From Epiperipatus broadwayi (lineage: Eukaryota; Onychophora; Udeonychophora; Euonychophora; Peripatidae): a DNA stretch of 64,000 bases. The notes beneath the pieces were generated by a model. The model ran no database searches. It was not told the DNA's origin and saw only the letters and a program-made list of their open reading frames with translations. The translations under genes were made by a program, and so were the position numbers. Location of the stretch: the NCBI GenBank assembly GCA_028023455.1, contig JAQFVV010000182.1, positions 2,416,001 through 2,480,000 on the forward strand, written 5' to 3'. Numbering within the stretch: position 1 is the first letter of the stretch; every line of letters begins with the position of its first letter. This document shows, in pieces, positions 48,586 through 62,340 of this stretch.

Positions 48586-49384
48586 TTGTTGTTACTATAT
48601 TTTTTATGCTTATGATGTCAAAAATAAGTTACAAGATTACTGATTTAAAATTGAGCAAATATTTTAAACTTATGTTTAAATAATTTTTGATTATATAAAG
48701 TTGATTATTAGTTGCATAATATATGAAGTATTTTTTTTTTTTAAATAGTTAACAATTATAATGATTGTATTTTACAATTACAGTAATCATATTTTTGCTG
48801 CAGACAAAATAATGTTCATAAGAGTTTTAATCAATAAAATTGATTGAATGAATATAGTTTAGCTAATATACCCATTATAAAATTCAATGTTAATACAATT
48901 TATGTAGTACATGATCAAAATAGGTTTTTAATTTTTTACTATAGGAATGAAAGTGATATTTTATTTTTTTGCTTGTTTAGATGTTTAATATTTTTTTTTA
49001 CTTCAGATATATCATAAATGAAAGCACTGACTATTTTGCAAGTACACTGGATGAAAGTTAAATAAATTACATTAATTGTGTTTTAATTCTATAATCAAGA
49101 CATAATATTGTATATGTATAATTAGCATGATTGGCACCACTTTCTGTTGAAGTAGTTTTAATGAAATCATTATGCTATAAGATTAATTTTACAAAATTCT
49201 CCCATTTGGGGAAAAAAATGGTGGGTTATTATTTTTTTTAAAAAATAAGTTTTGAATTTTTTTTTTAAAGATCATAATACCTAGTAATTGTAAATCAAAA
49301 TAGTGGATAGAAATTGATGGCGATCACTATGATGAATCATCATATAAACTTATCATATATCGGGGTAAAACTATTTTTAAAAAA
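48586..49384. other. AT-rich non-coding stretch between two Merlin elements
   Basis: No gene or repeat recognised; T run at 48731..48742. Confidence 0.6.
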
Positions 49385-50607
49385 ACAAAATCGGTACTAA
49401 TTGGTTCGCCAGCCAGCCATCTAGGTGGCGTTCTTGCTCGACTAAAAACCCAGAAATATGCCGTTTACATGGCCCAATATTTCAGGGCTTTTGCAGAGAA
49501 ATTTAAGCCTATAGAACAGTACTGTTCATAGTAGTCGCTGCCAGGCGTATATGGTGTTGCACACAAATATTATGGCCCGCTAATGTGCTTCGCAACACTG
49601 CAAATACGCACACTTAACAGATCAGTATCGTATGATGTGAGGGTGTAGGGAATTCAAGAAGCCATATCTTGTAATATGCATTCTAATTAGAGATCTTACC
49701 CCCTATCCGACATACTATTTGATACTAATCATTGTAAGACCGTCACCGGGCTTCCCTACAAATTTTGGAAGGTGGAAAAAATTGCAAAAGCCGATAGCCA
49801 AGCACCTTTTCCCAGAATTCATGCGAAAAGCCATGTAAATTACTTGTGTTTTGGAAATCATCAACTTGGTTTGATCAGTGCCGACAAATTATTTGTCCCC
49901 ACCCCCCTAAAAAGATAAGACCAAAACTTTTGACTTTTTCAACTTTTGTTTTTTTTTTTGTTTTACAAAATATACGGCAGCTTTTTTGGTTTGGCTATAT
50001 GGCAGTTTTTGTTTTGGCTTTATTTGTATACCACTGATCTACTAAAACTTTTTTTGAAAACCAATTTTTACTATCCTTTTTTAAAAATTAAAAACAAACC
50101 AAAAAATAACTTTTGACTCTATCTTTTGTTTCAGTGACGACAAATAAGATCAAAACTTTTGACTTTGTTCAACTTTCATTTGATTTTTTGTTTTTAAAAG
50201 ACGGTGACTATACGGATTTATTTTTGGCTTTATTTGCATGACACAATGTCATTTTTGAAAAGAAAATGTACAAATATTTGAATCAAATCTTGTATCATAA
50301 ATGATTTACAAGAATGTCAAAATATTGGTAAAAAAAGTCATCAAATGTCAAAAGTTGTCAAAATATTAGTAAAAAAAGTCGTATCAAATGTCAAAATATT
50401 TTTTAAAAAGGTGGAGAAAATGTACAAATATTTTAAATAAAAGTCCAACAAATTGGGGGGAAAATTTTTTTAATAAAAGTCGGAGAAAATGTAAAAATAA
50501 TTTAATTTAAAAATCGTCAGCCCCGGATTGATATAATTGTGTGTTTTTAGCAGAGAAAGAATGCCACCAAGCAGCTAGCCTAGCATAGTGATTAGTACCA
50601 AAAAATC
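49385..50607. mobile_element. Merlin-like non-autonomous element M3
   Basis: The element proper is 49393..50599 (1207 bp). Ends GGTACTAATTGGTT and (minus) GGTACTAATCACTA share nine terminal bases, then diverge, with a GGTGGC(G/A)TTCTT block in both. Flanking octamers ACAAAATC and AAAAAATC match at 7 of 8. Inside the left end, AAATATGCCGTTTACATGGC (49456..49475) parallels AAATATGCTGTTTACAAGGC in M2, and GTATGATGTGAGGGTGT parallels GTATGATGTGAAGGTGT, which ties it to Merlin. No transposase frame; the right half is made of AATGTCAAAATATT-like repeats. Confidence 0.8.
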
Positions 50608-53280
50608 ACTACAATTAAACTTACACAAAAGTCTTTTCCACAGTCATAGAAAGGCTATGTGTACTATGGAAAAATGGCATTATTTACACAATATTTTATG
50701 TAGGAATCAAAAAATAATGAAAACTATAAAATAAAAAAAAGACTAACATTTAAGCAAACATTTGGGATTTTTTTCAAGTTTTTTTTGTTTTATCAGTGCA
50801 TCCATCATTTTATATCAGTATTCAAATCTAAATTGGCATTCTTATATGTTTAATGCGCTCTTTGCTTCCATGATTAATTTTACAGAGATTATTTCTAGTT
50901 TCTTATGTTGTACAGATGATTCGTCATTATCAAAAATTAAATCATAATTGACAGTGATTTTAAGCACATCAAATATTGATTATTGTGATAGTTGTGTTTA
51001 ATCATTGATATCTTGAGATACTCATTCCTCAATGTATTATTTTTATTTAGTTTTTATTAATTACATTATATTTTCTGAAATATACTTTTAGAAGCACTTT
51101 AGTATTTTGAACTCAAATGACATTACGAATGACAATTTTGCTTTTTTTTAGTATTAAATTTATGGAGATAATAACCATTTTACATGAGTATGTTATTACT
51201 ACATTAACTTTTATAATAATCAAATTAATTAACTTTTGATTAAATTCAACAATAGTTGTTTCCAATAGCTTTTTATTAAAAATAGCAAGTCAAAATGAAT
51301 GACAAATTGGTAGTTTTTTCCCCTTAAATATATTTTAACATTAATTTATAATTAGTTTCGATATTTGTATTACAATTTTTAAGCCCAAGTAGAATTAGTA
51401 ATTAAGTTTTCAATTAGGCTATTTTTTTAAAAAAAAATTATTGGATTTTTTAAATTTTTGAACACTTTTATTCAGCACTTTACATCTTCATCAGAAGTCA
51501 TCTAAATTTATGACTAAACAAATTATCTAGATATAAATGTTTTATATTCAACTTACAAAGACAAAATTGTGTATATATTTTCCAAAAAAAGTAACAAAAT
51601 AAATTCATTATTTTACTTAATAAAATAGTCATGACTGAATTTTTGAATGTACTTACGTATATATTTAGCAAAATTAGTGAAATTATTATATGTATTTATA
51701 TCACAAATTTTTTTATTTTGTTAGGCAATAGTGAATTTTAAACTATAATTTTCCAATTTAACTAGTTTTATTAATTTTTATATTATTATTTTTTTAAGAT
51801 TAAAAAAACAAACTATATTGCATAAATAATATGATTTTAAAAATGGGGCAAAAACATGTTGAAATCTATAAATATCATTGTAAATAATCAATAAATTGCA
51901 TTTTATAAAAACAAAACTCATTGAAATTTTTTTTAGTGTTAGATTTTTAACATTAAAAAATAAATAAATAAATAAATTTATATATATATATATTTTTCAA
52001 AATTAAATATTGAAATAAATTTAGAAAAAAATTAATAATTGAATAATTGCTCAACAAAGGTTTATTTCAGAATAGGAAATTATTCATAAATCTTATGATA
52101 TTGAAAGAAAAAGAAGATATACCTTTCAAGTTTATGTAATTTAATAACCTATCATTTAAGAATAAACATATATATATATAGTTTTTGTATTGCTCAAGTC
52201 TGGTGTATTTTAGTAAAAAATAGTTTTGTGTGTTTAAAAAGTAATTTTTTATTCATTTAAATGTTAATACACATAAATTTAAATAGAATTTTTATGCATG
52301 TATACTCACATATATTTATGAAAATTTTAATAATTTTACTCATGATTAAAAATTGTTTTTTAAATATTTTAATTCTTTAGGTGATGGCTATGTAAAACAT
52401 GGATTTATGTATTATCTATATAGTAAAATAATGCAACATTTTAAATTTTGTATTTTTTATCTTTAAATTATATTCATTTTATTTGTATAACAAGATATAA
52501 TTATTAGGTAAATCATTTTACTTATTATTTTTAGGTTTAATTTTTTTAAAATTAAAATGGCTTTTTGATATATATATTTTCTGTATACTGTAAAATTTTT
52601 AAAAGCAACCACCTGTTTCATAAAAGAGATCTAAAAAAAATATATTGACTTTTTATGTTATAAAATAATATTTTAAATAAAAAGTAAATTCAGAAATTAT
52701 TATTTATTGTATTTAATCAATATTAAGCCAAGTGGTACAATTTATAAAACAAAACACTTGCAAATAAAAGTTATTTGGTATAATTAATTATTCATTTAGA
52801 TTATATAATGAATAATTATTAAATAGATTTTTATTAATAACTTTAGAAAGAATGTTTTAAAAACTTTATTCATGATTGCATAATCAAATAAAGAAAACAT
52901 TTTGAACAACTAAGTAAAAAAAAAAAAACAACTAAAGATTGGGGGGGGGGGTATGGACAATTTTTATATAACATGTGAAAAAAGTGAAGGGATTGTGGAG
53001 GTGGTGGTATTTGGTTGCAAAATTTTTATAAAAGAAAAATCAGGAAAAGTATGGGATTAAACGGTTTGCTTTGGGAATTTACAGTATATAGAAATTTTTG
53101 ATCTTGGCATTTTTTTTTTAAAATCTTTTTAACATTTAATAATAATATTATAAAAAAAATAAAAATGTTAAGAAGATTAAAAATAAATTGCATTGCTTTT
53201 AAAAAGTATTTTAATTAAAATTTAAACTATCAATAATTATTTTATCAATTTCCAAATAATTATTTATTTACCACTTATTA
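50608..53280. other. very AT-rich flank upstream of the CENP-B-type gene
   Basis: No transposon termini recognised. Simple TA runs (51980..51995, 52172..52184), a G10 tract at 52942..52951 and a palindromic pair ATGCCAAGATCAA-like/ATTTTTAA around 53105..53185 are all that stand out. Promoter elements cannot be told from the AT-rich background; the transcription start of the downstream gene may lie here or in an unseen exon outside. Confidence 0.5.
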
Positions 53281-53910
53281 ATGCCAGATATGGACTATGT
53301 GTTAGAAGTACCAGTCAGCATGCGACCTCGCAAGTCCTATGATGTTTTAATGAAACTGGAAGCCATCGCTTTTGCAGAAGATCACAACAATGAATCTGCA
53401 GCTCAGCATTATGGTGTACATTCCAAACGAATTAGAGAATGGCGTAAAAACAAAAATCGGTTGGAAGAACTATCCTTGAGTAATAGGCGAAAATTAGATG
53501 GTGGTGGAAGAAAACCACAGAGTGCTGTGATGGAAGATTATTTATTACAGTGGATAGAACGCCAAGTTCAACAGGGGTATGTCCTTAAAAGACAAATGAT
53601 AATGGAAAAAGCCAAGGAATTATATGCATTGGTTGAAAATGATAATTCTAATACTTTCAAGGCAAGTAAAGGTTGGTACAAAAACTTTAGAAGGCGTTAT
53701 GGTATTCTTTTAACACCTGAAGTGCCCTCATGTCAGGTACCATCGCAAAACTATTCAGTTTATTATCCTACTTTAGCTTCTCCATCTCTGGACAGTTCTC
53801 AAGAACAGAAATTATTAAATGTCAATGAATCTAGTGACTCTTGCAGCCAAAATGAACCATTGAATTTTTCAGTCATACCTAAATCAAAAAAAGTTCGGTC
53901 TAAGAGGTAG
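53281..53910 (+). CDS. CENP-B/Tigger-type HTH DNA-binding protein, possibly domesticated
   Basis: An intact frame of 209 codons, markedly less AT-rich than its surroundings. Residues ~15-65 (RPRKSYDVLMKLEAIAFAED, then AAQHYGVHSKRIREWRKNK) form a Brinker/Tigger N-terminal helix-turn-helix. Residues ~75-142 (GGGRKPQ, LLQWIERQVQQGY, KGWYKNFRRRYGI) form a CENP-B-type helix-turn-helix. Residues 143-192 are Ser/Pro/Asn-rich and probably disordered. PLNFS (193-197) resembles the CtBP-binding motif PLDLS/PLNLS, and KSKKVRSKR is a likely nuclear signal. The DDE domain of pogo/Tigger transposases is absent. An in-frame stop lies just upstream of the ATG. It probably acts in the nucleus as a sequence-specific regulator, perhaps a repressor; that role is inference. 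It could be one exon of a longer gene. Confidence 0.85.
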   Translation: MPDMDYVLEVPVSMRPRKSYDVLMKLEAIAFAEDHNNESAAQHYGVHSKRIREWRKNKNRLEELSLSNRRKLDGGGRKPQSAVMEDYLLQWIERQVQQGYVLKRQMIMEKAKELYALVENDNSNTFKASKGWYKNFRRRYGILLTPEVPSCQVPSQNYSVYYPTLASPSLDSSQEQKLLNVNESSDSCSQNEPLNFSVIPKSKKVRSKR

Positions 53911-54308
53911 AAATTAAATTTATTTATATAATGTATGTATAGAAAAAAACAGATATATATATTGGAAGCTACAGCAATGAATGTGATCACTTGGATCATT
54001 CCTTTATCAGTTGTTATTGCCTTTCAATTTTTTAAATGATTCTTTTTTATTTTTAAGTCCATCTATGAATTAAAAAGAAAAGACAATAATTTTGCACCTA
54101 TCTCAGTTTTTATTTCTAAAGATCTGACAAAGTGGTTAAAATATAAAGTTGTAACTATTTTATGCTTTGTGTAATTTTTGAAATCATATGTGAATATTTT
54201 TGACACTTAGTTCAGATTTACATATTTGTTGCATTAGATAATTACTATTTGTATTTTTAAATGGAACACTTCTAATATTGTATTTTATTGCTACCTTTGA
54301 ATATACAA

Positions 54309-54338
54309 ATATATATATATATATATGCACACACACAT
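54309..54338. repeat. (TA)n(CA)n microsatellite
   Basis: TA block followed by GCACACACACA. Similar purine-pyrimidine runs occur at 56376..56392 (CG then TG), 57540..57550 (TG) and 57882..57893 (TA). Confidence 0.9.
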
Positions 54339-57300
54339 TTAAATTGGTATTGTTTTTTTTTGTTTGATGCACAGTGCTTCATGTCATAAATATATTAAGA
54401 GAAAGCAAAAATCGATTTATAAACATGATTTTATCGATTTGGCAGTAATTTTGTTTGTTTTTATATGGTTAAGGGGAAGATTAGATTTTTGTCAAAAAGT
54501 AGTACTTAACCTAAATACGACTGTAATTGCTGTGCATTCTAAGCTTTATAATTTTATGTCCAGTTGCCTAATCCTATTTTTTTTTAGTGATTGTAAAATT
54601 CAACTGAATAGTTTTTAATGCATATCTTATATTTAATGTTTTATAATAATATATAAACAATGAATTGATAAACATTTAAATTAATTACTTTCTGAAGTAA
54701 CTCACAAAGAACCCAGTTCTTTTATGAAATAATTTTATATTAAAAAAAATTCTAAAATTTAATAAAAGGAAGCTAATTTTTTGTAAGTTGGCAGCTAAAG
54801 TTAAATATCATATCTTTATCATATATATTTATATATTTTTACACATCCATCTTTATAATTTGAATTTAATAAATATTTTTTAACCTATAAATGGGTACTT
54901 AGTCTATATATACACATGAAATTGGAATAAAATAATGGGGTAATGGTTTATCACATTTTAAATTGATCTTTTTGAAATTTTAGAAATGTATAAAATGTAA
55001 AATAGAAAGAATTTATCTATATGCCAAACATATTTATTCAAAATTATACAACAAATATTTCAAATTTTTAAGAATTTCTTTTTCCAGTAGATTCTTTTTT
55101 ATTCTGTACAATTATTAAAATCAAAGATTAAAAGGTTTGTTGTAATTATCAAATTGAATGCATATGTAAAAAAAAAAAAAATCAATCGATTATATAAATT
55201 TCCTTTAATTTGAAATTTTTTTATATAAAAATATATGTATTTGACATACTTAATCTATTATACATACATATTTGGTGTTTATAAGCAGCAACAAATTGTA
55301 AAAAGTATTTGGTAATTTGTGTATACAACTATGATAGAATTATACTTTTTTTTTTTTTTATATATACATGTACATTATTTAGGTAAAATATACAATTATT
55401 TTTGATCTTCTTCTGCACTTAGCTTCATTACATTTGTTATTAAAAAGTTATTCAATAATGAAATGTCATGATTTTTTCTTTTTTTAGCCTCAAATTGTTT
55501 GAAATCGGCTGCAAATGAAATGTTTACAAACATTTTTCTTCTGGCACACACACATAGAAAAAAGAACTTTCATTTTAAAAAGTTAAAACAATTATTTTTT
55601 GAGTAAAAAGACAAAATTATTTTTTGATTACTCTAGAATTAGATTAACAGAATATGATGAAATGCACTTGCTTTTTAAATTAAAAGTCACTCAAAATTTT
55701 TGAGTTCTCATTGATATATATATATGTAAAATAAAAGTTAAAGCAGTATTAAATAGTTCCACTGCAGGACCAAAAACGTCGCAATCATCCTTTCTTCCCA
55801 TAAAGAATAGTGAAGAAAATGAGTTTTATCCTGCTTTCCAATTGCTTTGTGGTGAAGAATTTTAGTGGCTTTTCACTCTTGTTTTATGCTTAAGCAAAGA
55901 GTAATTTTAGTTGGTTATCTCAATTGGCCATGTTAAACATGCCAGATTTTTTTTTTTTTCTAAGACTACTTGCTGAAATTTTTTCTTCACATTCTGCCTT
56001 AATTTAATTTCAAAACAATAGAGCATTGATATAGAGGGCAAATATAAATCACTATGCCCTGAGGTTTTTTCATATGCATATGTATATATTTATACACACA
56101 AACATTTAAATGAAAAAAATTATATTTTTAAAATAGAAAATAAATAAAACATTTTATTGGAAACTATTTATTTTTGGAAGGGGGGAGGGGGCAAATTGAA
56201 GCAACAAAAAAAAAAAAAACCTCAAACTTTTTAATAGTTAATAAACATTTACATAAGTATATATTTTCATTTACATAAATATTTATGTTTGTGTATATAC
56301 ACACGCATTTGTCCATTCATAGAGATGTATATATATACTTTAAGTATGTCACCAATTAATAAATAGATTTTTTTCGCGCGCGTGTGTGTGTATGTTTATG
56401 TGATTAACATAAATAAAAAAAAAAAATTAATTATTAAAATGCTAAGAGAAAAAAATAAACAAGCATTGTTTTTCTTTTCTTGTATGTAATTTTTTGAATG
56501 TGTATCAATGACATGGGAGATGGCAGGCAAAAATTAAACCATAATATTAGACAATCTACAAAATAAAATTAAATACAAATAATTTGTTTTATATTGGTGG
56601 TTATACAGTTAGTCTTAATATCCTCCCCCTTTTTTGTGGGGGTTCCTCCTCAAATTATTACATTGTAAATGTCAATGTGACCTATTAATAAGATGAATAC
56701 TTACCAAAACTAAAATTAAACCCCCAAATTAATTGCAATATTTTGTCATTTGCTGTTTTTTTAACGAAAGTCTTTCATAAACAACAAAATACACTAGTTT
56801 TTAATTTTTGTAATAAATTTTTTTAAAAAAGAGGAAAAATTGAAAGAAAAATTGAATGTTGAGTATGTTTATTTTTATTTCATTTTTAAAATACAGGTAG
56901 AATATCATTAATCCAAATATCTATTATTCATAATCATCTATTATTCAATCAAAATTTCAAGGATAATATTTAAACTTTTACATTAAATAAATTAGTTTAT
57001 ACACACATTTACAAATAGAATTGAAAAACAACAACAACAACACATTCAAATCTAATTGTAGTAAGTGGTCTATTTTTTTTTTTTTATACTAAAAAAAAAA
57101 AAAAAGATATATTTTTTATACTATTTTGTTAGAGTTTGGATTTTTAATGAGAAGTTAAAAGATCTATTTTCAATATTTAAAGAAAAAAAAAACTCTTAGA
57201 ATCATGGATTCCAGATTAATGGTAATTTATCTATACAATTTTTTTAAAAAAAGTGTCAAAAATCACCATTTATTTTTATAGGCTTTAGTATGTTGAAACT

Positions 57301-57789
57301 TTCCAAAAAAAATAAAATGCCTGAGGATGACTTTAGTCTATACATATATTAGTATTAAAAACATAGCATGACAATAATAAGTATTTATCTTGGGTACATT
57401 GCATTTATTTTCTACTCCTTAAGTTATTTAAAGTTTTTTAATTTGAATATCTAAGTAGATGTTATTTTAAAATGTCAAACTTATATAAATGTACTTATAT
57501 TATCTTGTATAAAAATCTTTTGTCTATAATATGTTATTTGTGTGTGTGTGCCTGTATATCATTTGCATACACATTTTAATTCATATGTGTATACACACAT
57601 AAAACAGTAATATTGTAACATAGAGTATTCCTAATCCGAAAGTAATTGGTTTAAGAATATAATGAAGTTAAAAAGTGAGAAAAATTCACTTTTAGAAACA
57701 TTTCTATTTCAAATATTTACAAACAAAACTGTAAATGTAATAAACTAAAATTTTCTCCTACAAATTCATTGTATTCTAGTCTAGATGTA

Positions 57790-57818
57790 ATAGTAGTAAT
57801 AATAATAATAATTATTAT
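57790..57818. repeat. (TAG)/(TAA)n microsatellite
   Basis: TAGTAGTAATAATAATAATA followed by ATTATTATA, forming a small imperfect palindrome. Confidence 0.85.
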
Positions 57819-60800
57819 ATTTGTATAAACACAAAAAATTATTATTAGCTTAATAAATTGTGTTGAAACTAAGCTAGTAATATATATATACACATTATTA
57901 CTAGATGAAATTGTCATGAATTTTTTATAAAAAATAAATATTATGTTAAGAATTCCAACTACTAATATTGTAAGATTTGTTTAAAAATGAAGAAAAAAGA
58001 ATAATATAAATAGCTTAGATAAAAATAAAATAATGTTGCTGATTTTGGATTGTGGATACTCAACCTGTACTAGGCCTGCCATTTTTAAAAATTAAATTGG
58101 CCATCAAATTTTTACAGTTTTACCATATTAAATTGCATAATGCAAAGTTTTTTTTTTTTTTTTTAAAAAAAAAACTAACATATTTCTTTATTTATTGATG
58201 ACTTTGATTTAGATTTCTTTTTGTTATTCAAAGGGAGCTTTCATAATTAAAAATTAAAACTATAGTTAAAAATTATTTGTTACTCTACAATGTATAAATA
58301 TGTGGTAGTGTGAGCGAATAAAAATTTGACAACTTTAACTTAAGATTTTAGTATCTTATTTTTTAAAAATGTTTTTGTACAATAATTTTTTTATTAGGAT
58401 ATGATACATTGAGGCTTGAATGTAAAAAAAGAAAAAGAATTATGAGGTCTTCAAAGATTTTTTCAGAATGTAATGGTACTATTTTTGGTTATTATAAGTT
58501 ATAGTATACTAATGATAATGAATAGCATCTTACATTTTATTTAAATATTATATATATATAATGCTATAAAAATATGTAATTCACAAAGTTTAATTGCATT
58601 CTTTCAGAAAAATATCATACAATGTTTCCTCCTCCATCCCATATCATGAATATCGTATTTTATGTTATTTGAACTTTTATATTTTTTTATGGTTTATTAT
58701 TTTTACTGTTCTAGATATCAACCAATGAATTTGAAAATACAAACTTTAGTAAATGCAAGACTGCTTTAAAACCATACTTATCAAAGATTTATCATATATA
58801 ATACATTTTAATGATTTAATGATAATTAATATTTGTTATTAATTGAAAAGCTATTTCTAAATTTTCTACTTGGCAAAACACTTAAATATGTAGAATTAAT
58901 TAATATGTCTTGTTAATTTATAATGATATGTTTGTAAAGCAGCTATTGTCCAAGTCAATGAGAATTAAAAGTTTTAAGTTCAACAAAGCAACTCCAAAAT
59001 CATACTCAAATAAGTTTCTTAAGTATTATAATGTGCAAATTAAATTTGGATGAAAATTTAATTATGGTCTTTATTTTTTTAAAATAGTATTGTATACTAT
59101 TTATGGCACCCTTAACAAGATATACAATTTTATTCTTTAGAAAATTTGGATTATAGACTAACATTTTTTAAATGCATTATTCAATTTTGAATGTCAGATA
59201 GCTTGCCAGAATTTATGAAGACAGTAGAAAGATATTCTGTGATGCAAAGATTATGGAATTAATTATTCTCAATCTCTGTATATTTAGCAAGTGATATTAA
59301 ATAAAATACTATGGCTGTCATTTTACTTTACTGGTAATTTTTTTTTTTAAACCATAATTTTATTTGTTCTTTTGTTTTTTTGTTTTTTTTAGAAAAATAA
59401 TAATTGTATTAGAAAATTCTAAAGTTTAAATAAAAAGTAAGCATGAAAATGATATTTTAGTCAAAATTCTAAACACTCACATATAAAAACACACACCAGA
59501 AATTAAAGTGATAAGAAAAACCCACTAAAAATTATTTCATTTTATGAGGATGTATAGCTGATTTTACAATTACATGTCAGTTGAAGACAAAAAAATATTT
59601 CATACAAACTAAAAAACATTTTCTTGTCATAGAAGTCTTAATTTTTTTAAACTACTTTTTTTAAATAAGTATCTTTGCTTTCTCTTTTTATTTGTAAAGT
59701 AGTTTTTTTTTGTTATTGAAAAATTAGATTTTTCCTTTTTTTTTAATTACTAAGATTTTTCCTTTTATTTAATTTCCTCAATGAACTTTCAGAAAATCTG
59801 TTTCTAAGAATATGCTCAAACCAATTTTTTTTTTGAATAGATTATCTTTCTTACTTTTTCTTTTTGTTTATAAACTAATTATAAAAATGTGGATTTTTTT
59901 AAACTGATAACAAAAATAAATAATTTTGAGGATATTATTTTTTTAAGGCTTATTAATATGATTCATGCAATGAGACAATATTTTCTTTTTCTTTCTTTAT
60001 TTTTTGTAAAAATTGAAAAATCATTATTTACTATATGTAAATTGTAATTTTTAAAATGATTGAAATTAAAACTTCTTCAAAAATAGCTTTATATTGAATT
60101 AAGTTTCTAATTATTTATAATGATTTGTGAACATTTAATCATCCTGAAAAAAAAACTAGCTTAAAGGCAAAATATTTTAAATTTGCATTATATATATTTG
60201 TTAAAAAAAAGTGATATGCACATTGATTATCTTATTATGCTTTCATATTTGGTAGGAATAAGCCTTAATGAAAAATTGCTTTAATCATTTGGTTTTAGCA
60301 TATATTAAAATGCTATTTTTAATGTTGATGCAAATCTAAGTAAAAAACATTTTTATTTTCAAAATTTTTATGGCTTTTGTTTTTTTCATATTTGTTTAAT
60401 TTTTATTTGCTCTATTCACTATTCTGGTTTTTGAAGGTAATTTAATTTATTTTTTAAAGAAGTTTGTTCACATTTATGTGCTTACATGTGTAAAAAGAGT
60501 TATTTATTGGTATTATAAAGTTCTTGTATAATAATTGTCCTGAAAACAAATATTTCATTACTTTCTTGTTTTTACATTTATTATTAATAATTTTGTCTAT
60601 ACAGTTATTAAGAATTTTGATAATCTTTTTAACTGCTAAGAAATTGATATATCCAGCAGTTTATAGGTATATTCACATTACTTGTAATAAAAATTTTGAT
60701 GTATTTTATTATTTTTTTTTTTACTTATATATAAACTTATATTATTTGTAATTTTACTAAGATATTTGAGCAATATAAAATAATTGGGAAAACTGTAAGT

Positions 60801-62125
60801 GCAATATTTTATATAATAGAAAGAAAAAAAATTACTCTAAATTTATTAACATTTTGTACAATGTTTTGATAATGCAAGTTTAAACTCAATCTGTATTAAA
60901 ACTTGAATAAAAAAATAAAATTTATTAAAATATATTTAGTCAGTTTAGTAAAAATATATACAATAAAAGTGTCGATGGTTTTTATTTTGTTATTTAATCA
61001 GTTGCTTGGGAAATCAAATGATGTTGAGCTATTATAATAAATTGAGCACAGCAATTTCATTCAATTGTCCAGACTGATTTTTTTTTTTTACTTTTATTCT
61101 AAGCAATAACAATCACTTCTGTGACAAACTATACATGTGTGTATATTTTCTTGGAATGAAATCCAGCCATTTTATCATTAAAATACTTTGATCCAAATCA
61201 CCTATTTGTGATTTGTTTTTACTTGCCTTTCTCTAGCATAATCTTTTTTTAGTATTTAGAAAATATTACTCTCTAGAATTAATTATAGTATGTTTAAAAT
61301 TATAAACTCATGTAAGATGCAGATTTTATATAATTATTTCTGAATGTTATTTAAAAGAATCCAGAAGGCATTAATTTACTACATATTACATACACCCACA
61401 GACATTATTCATTTTTGCTGATTACAATAATGAGTAAAAGTTTTTTATTTTTTCATACAATGGAAATGGGAGGGAAGTCTTAATGTGACAATGGAAATGG
61501 GGAAGGAAATTTTAATGTGAACACTCTAAAATTGTGCCAAAAAATCAAGAGCATTATTTTGTCACACAAGAAAAAGCAAATTTATATACACACTCAGCAT
61601 ATTATTAATAAGATGGGTTTATCAGTGAAATAATTTAGCAAGGCTTAATGTGGAAGTTTAATATATAGAATGTTTTTTTAATTTTTTGTCAATATGTTTA
61701 ACATTTTTTAAATTTTTAGGTGATATCTTAGAGAACTGAATTCCTAATTGCAAAATAACATGTTATGTATAAATGTCTATTTTTAAAAAAAAAAAGAATA
61801 TGTATATGAGGATTTTTATTGCTCTTTCATTTTTTGAAGTTTTTATATTTTATTATTCTTATTCATCTAAAGTTTTTGTGTTACAAAGTAATAAATCATT
61901 TTAAATTTATTTTTAAAACCTGAATACTTTTTAAAACATTATAATAATGTGTATTTCTATGGATAATTGCTATTTTGTATATTAATAAGAAAATATAGTT
62001 ATGTTTTTATGAGCTTTCATTAGTATTGAAGATTATACTCAACAATTTTTTCATAGACAGTTCTCTCCAATTGTCTGGGATTTTTTTTTTTTTTTTGGTT
62101 TTCTGCTGCTAAGAATACCTATACC

Positions 62126-62164
62126 CATTTTATCATTTCTATCTATCATTTCTATCTATCATTG
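62126..62164. repeat. 13 bp tandem repeat
   Basis: ATCATTTCTATCT is repeated exactly, flanked by a further partial TATCATT unit. Confidence 0.85.
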
Positions 62165-62340
62165 AGTTATTGCAGAATGAAACTGTGTATATTCCAATCC
62201 TTTTGTGGATCAGATTTTTTTTAACTTTAGGTATTGGCAATAATTTTAGTAATATGTTTAACACATATCTCTTTCAGTCTCGGTGTTTTTAATCCAGCTT
62301 TGTTAATTTGGAAATACTACATTTTTTCATATTTTGCTAT

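Larger units (their letters stand above)
53911..62340. other. long transposon-poor AT-rich stretch downstream of the gene
   Basis: About 8.4 kb with no recognisable transposon end, LINE or SINE and no gene-like frame. It holds microsatellites (listed separately), poly-T/poly-A junctions (58147..58175), and many AATAAA motifs (for example at 54868). Part may be 3' untranslated region of the gene at 53281, but no transcript boundary can be fixed. Confidence 0.5.

Noticed and set aside
54364-54618. Second gene downstream of the CENP-B-type frame
   Set aside because: 84 codons with a hydrophobic stretch only; AT content equals the background and there is no homology I can recognise.
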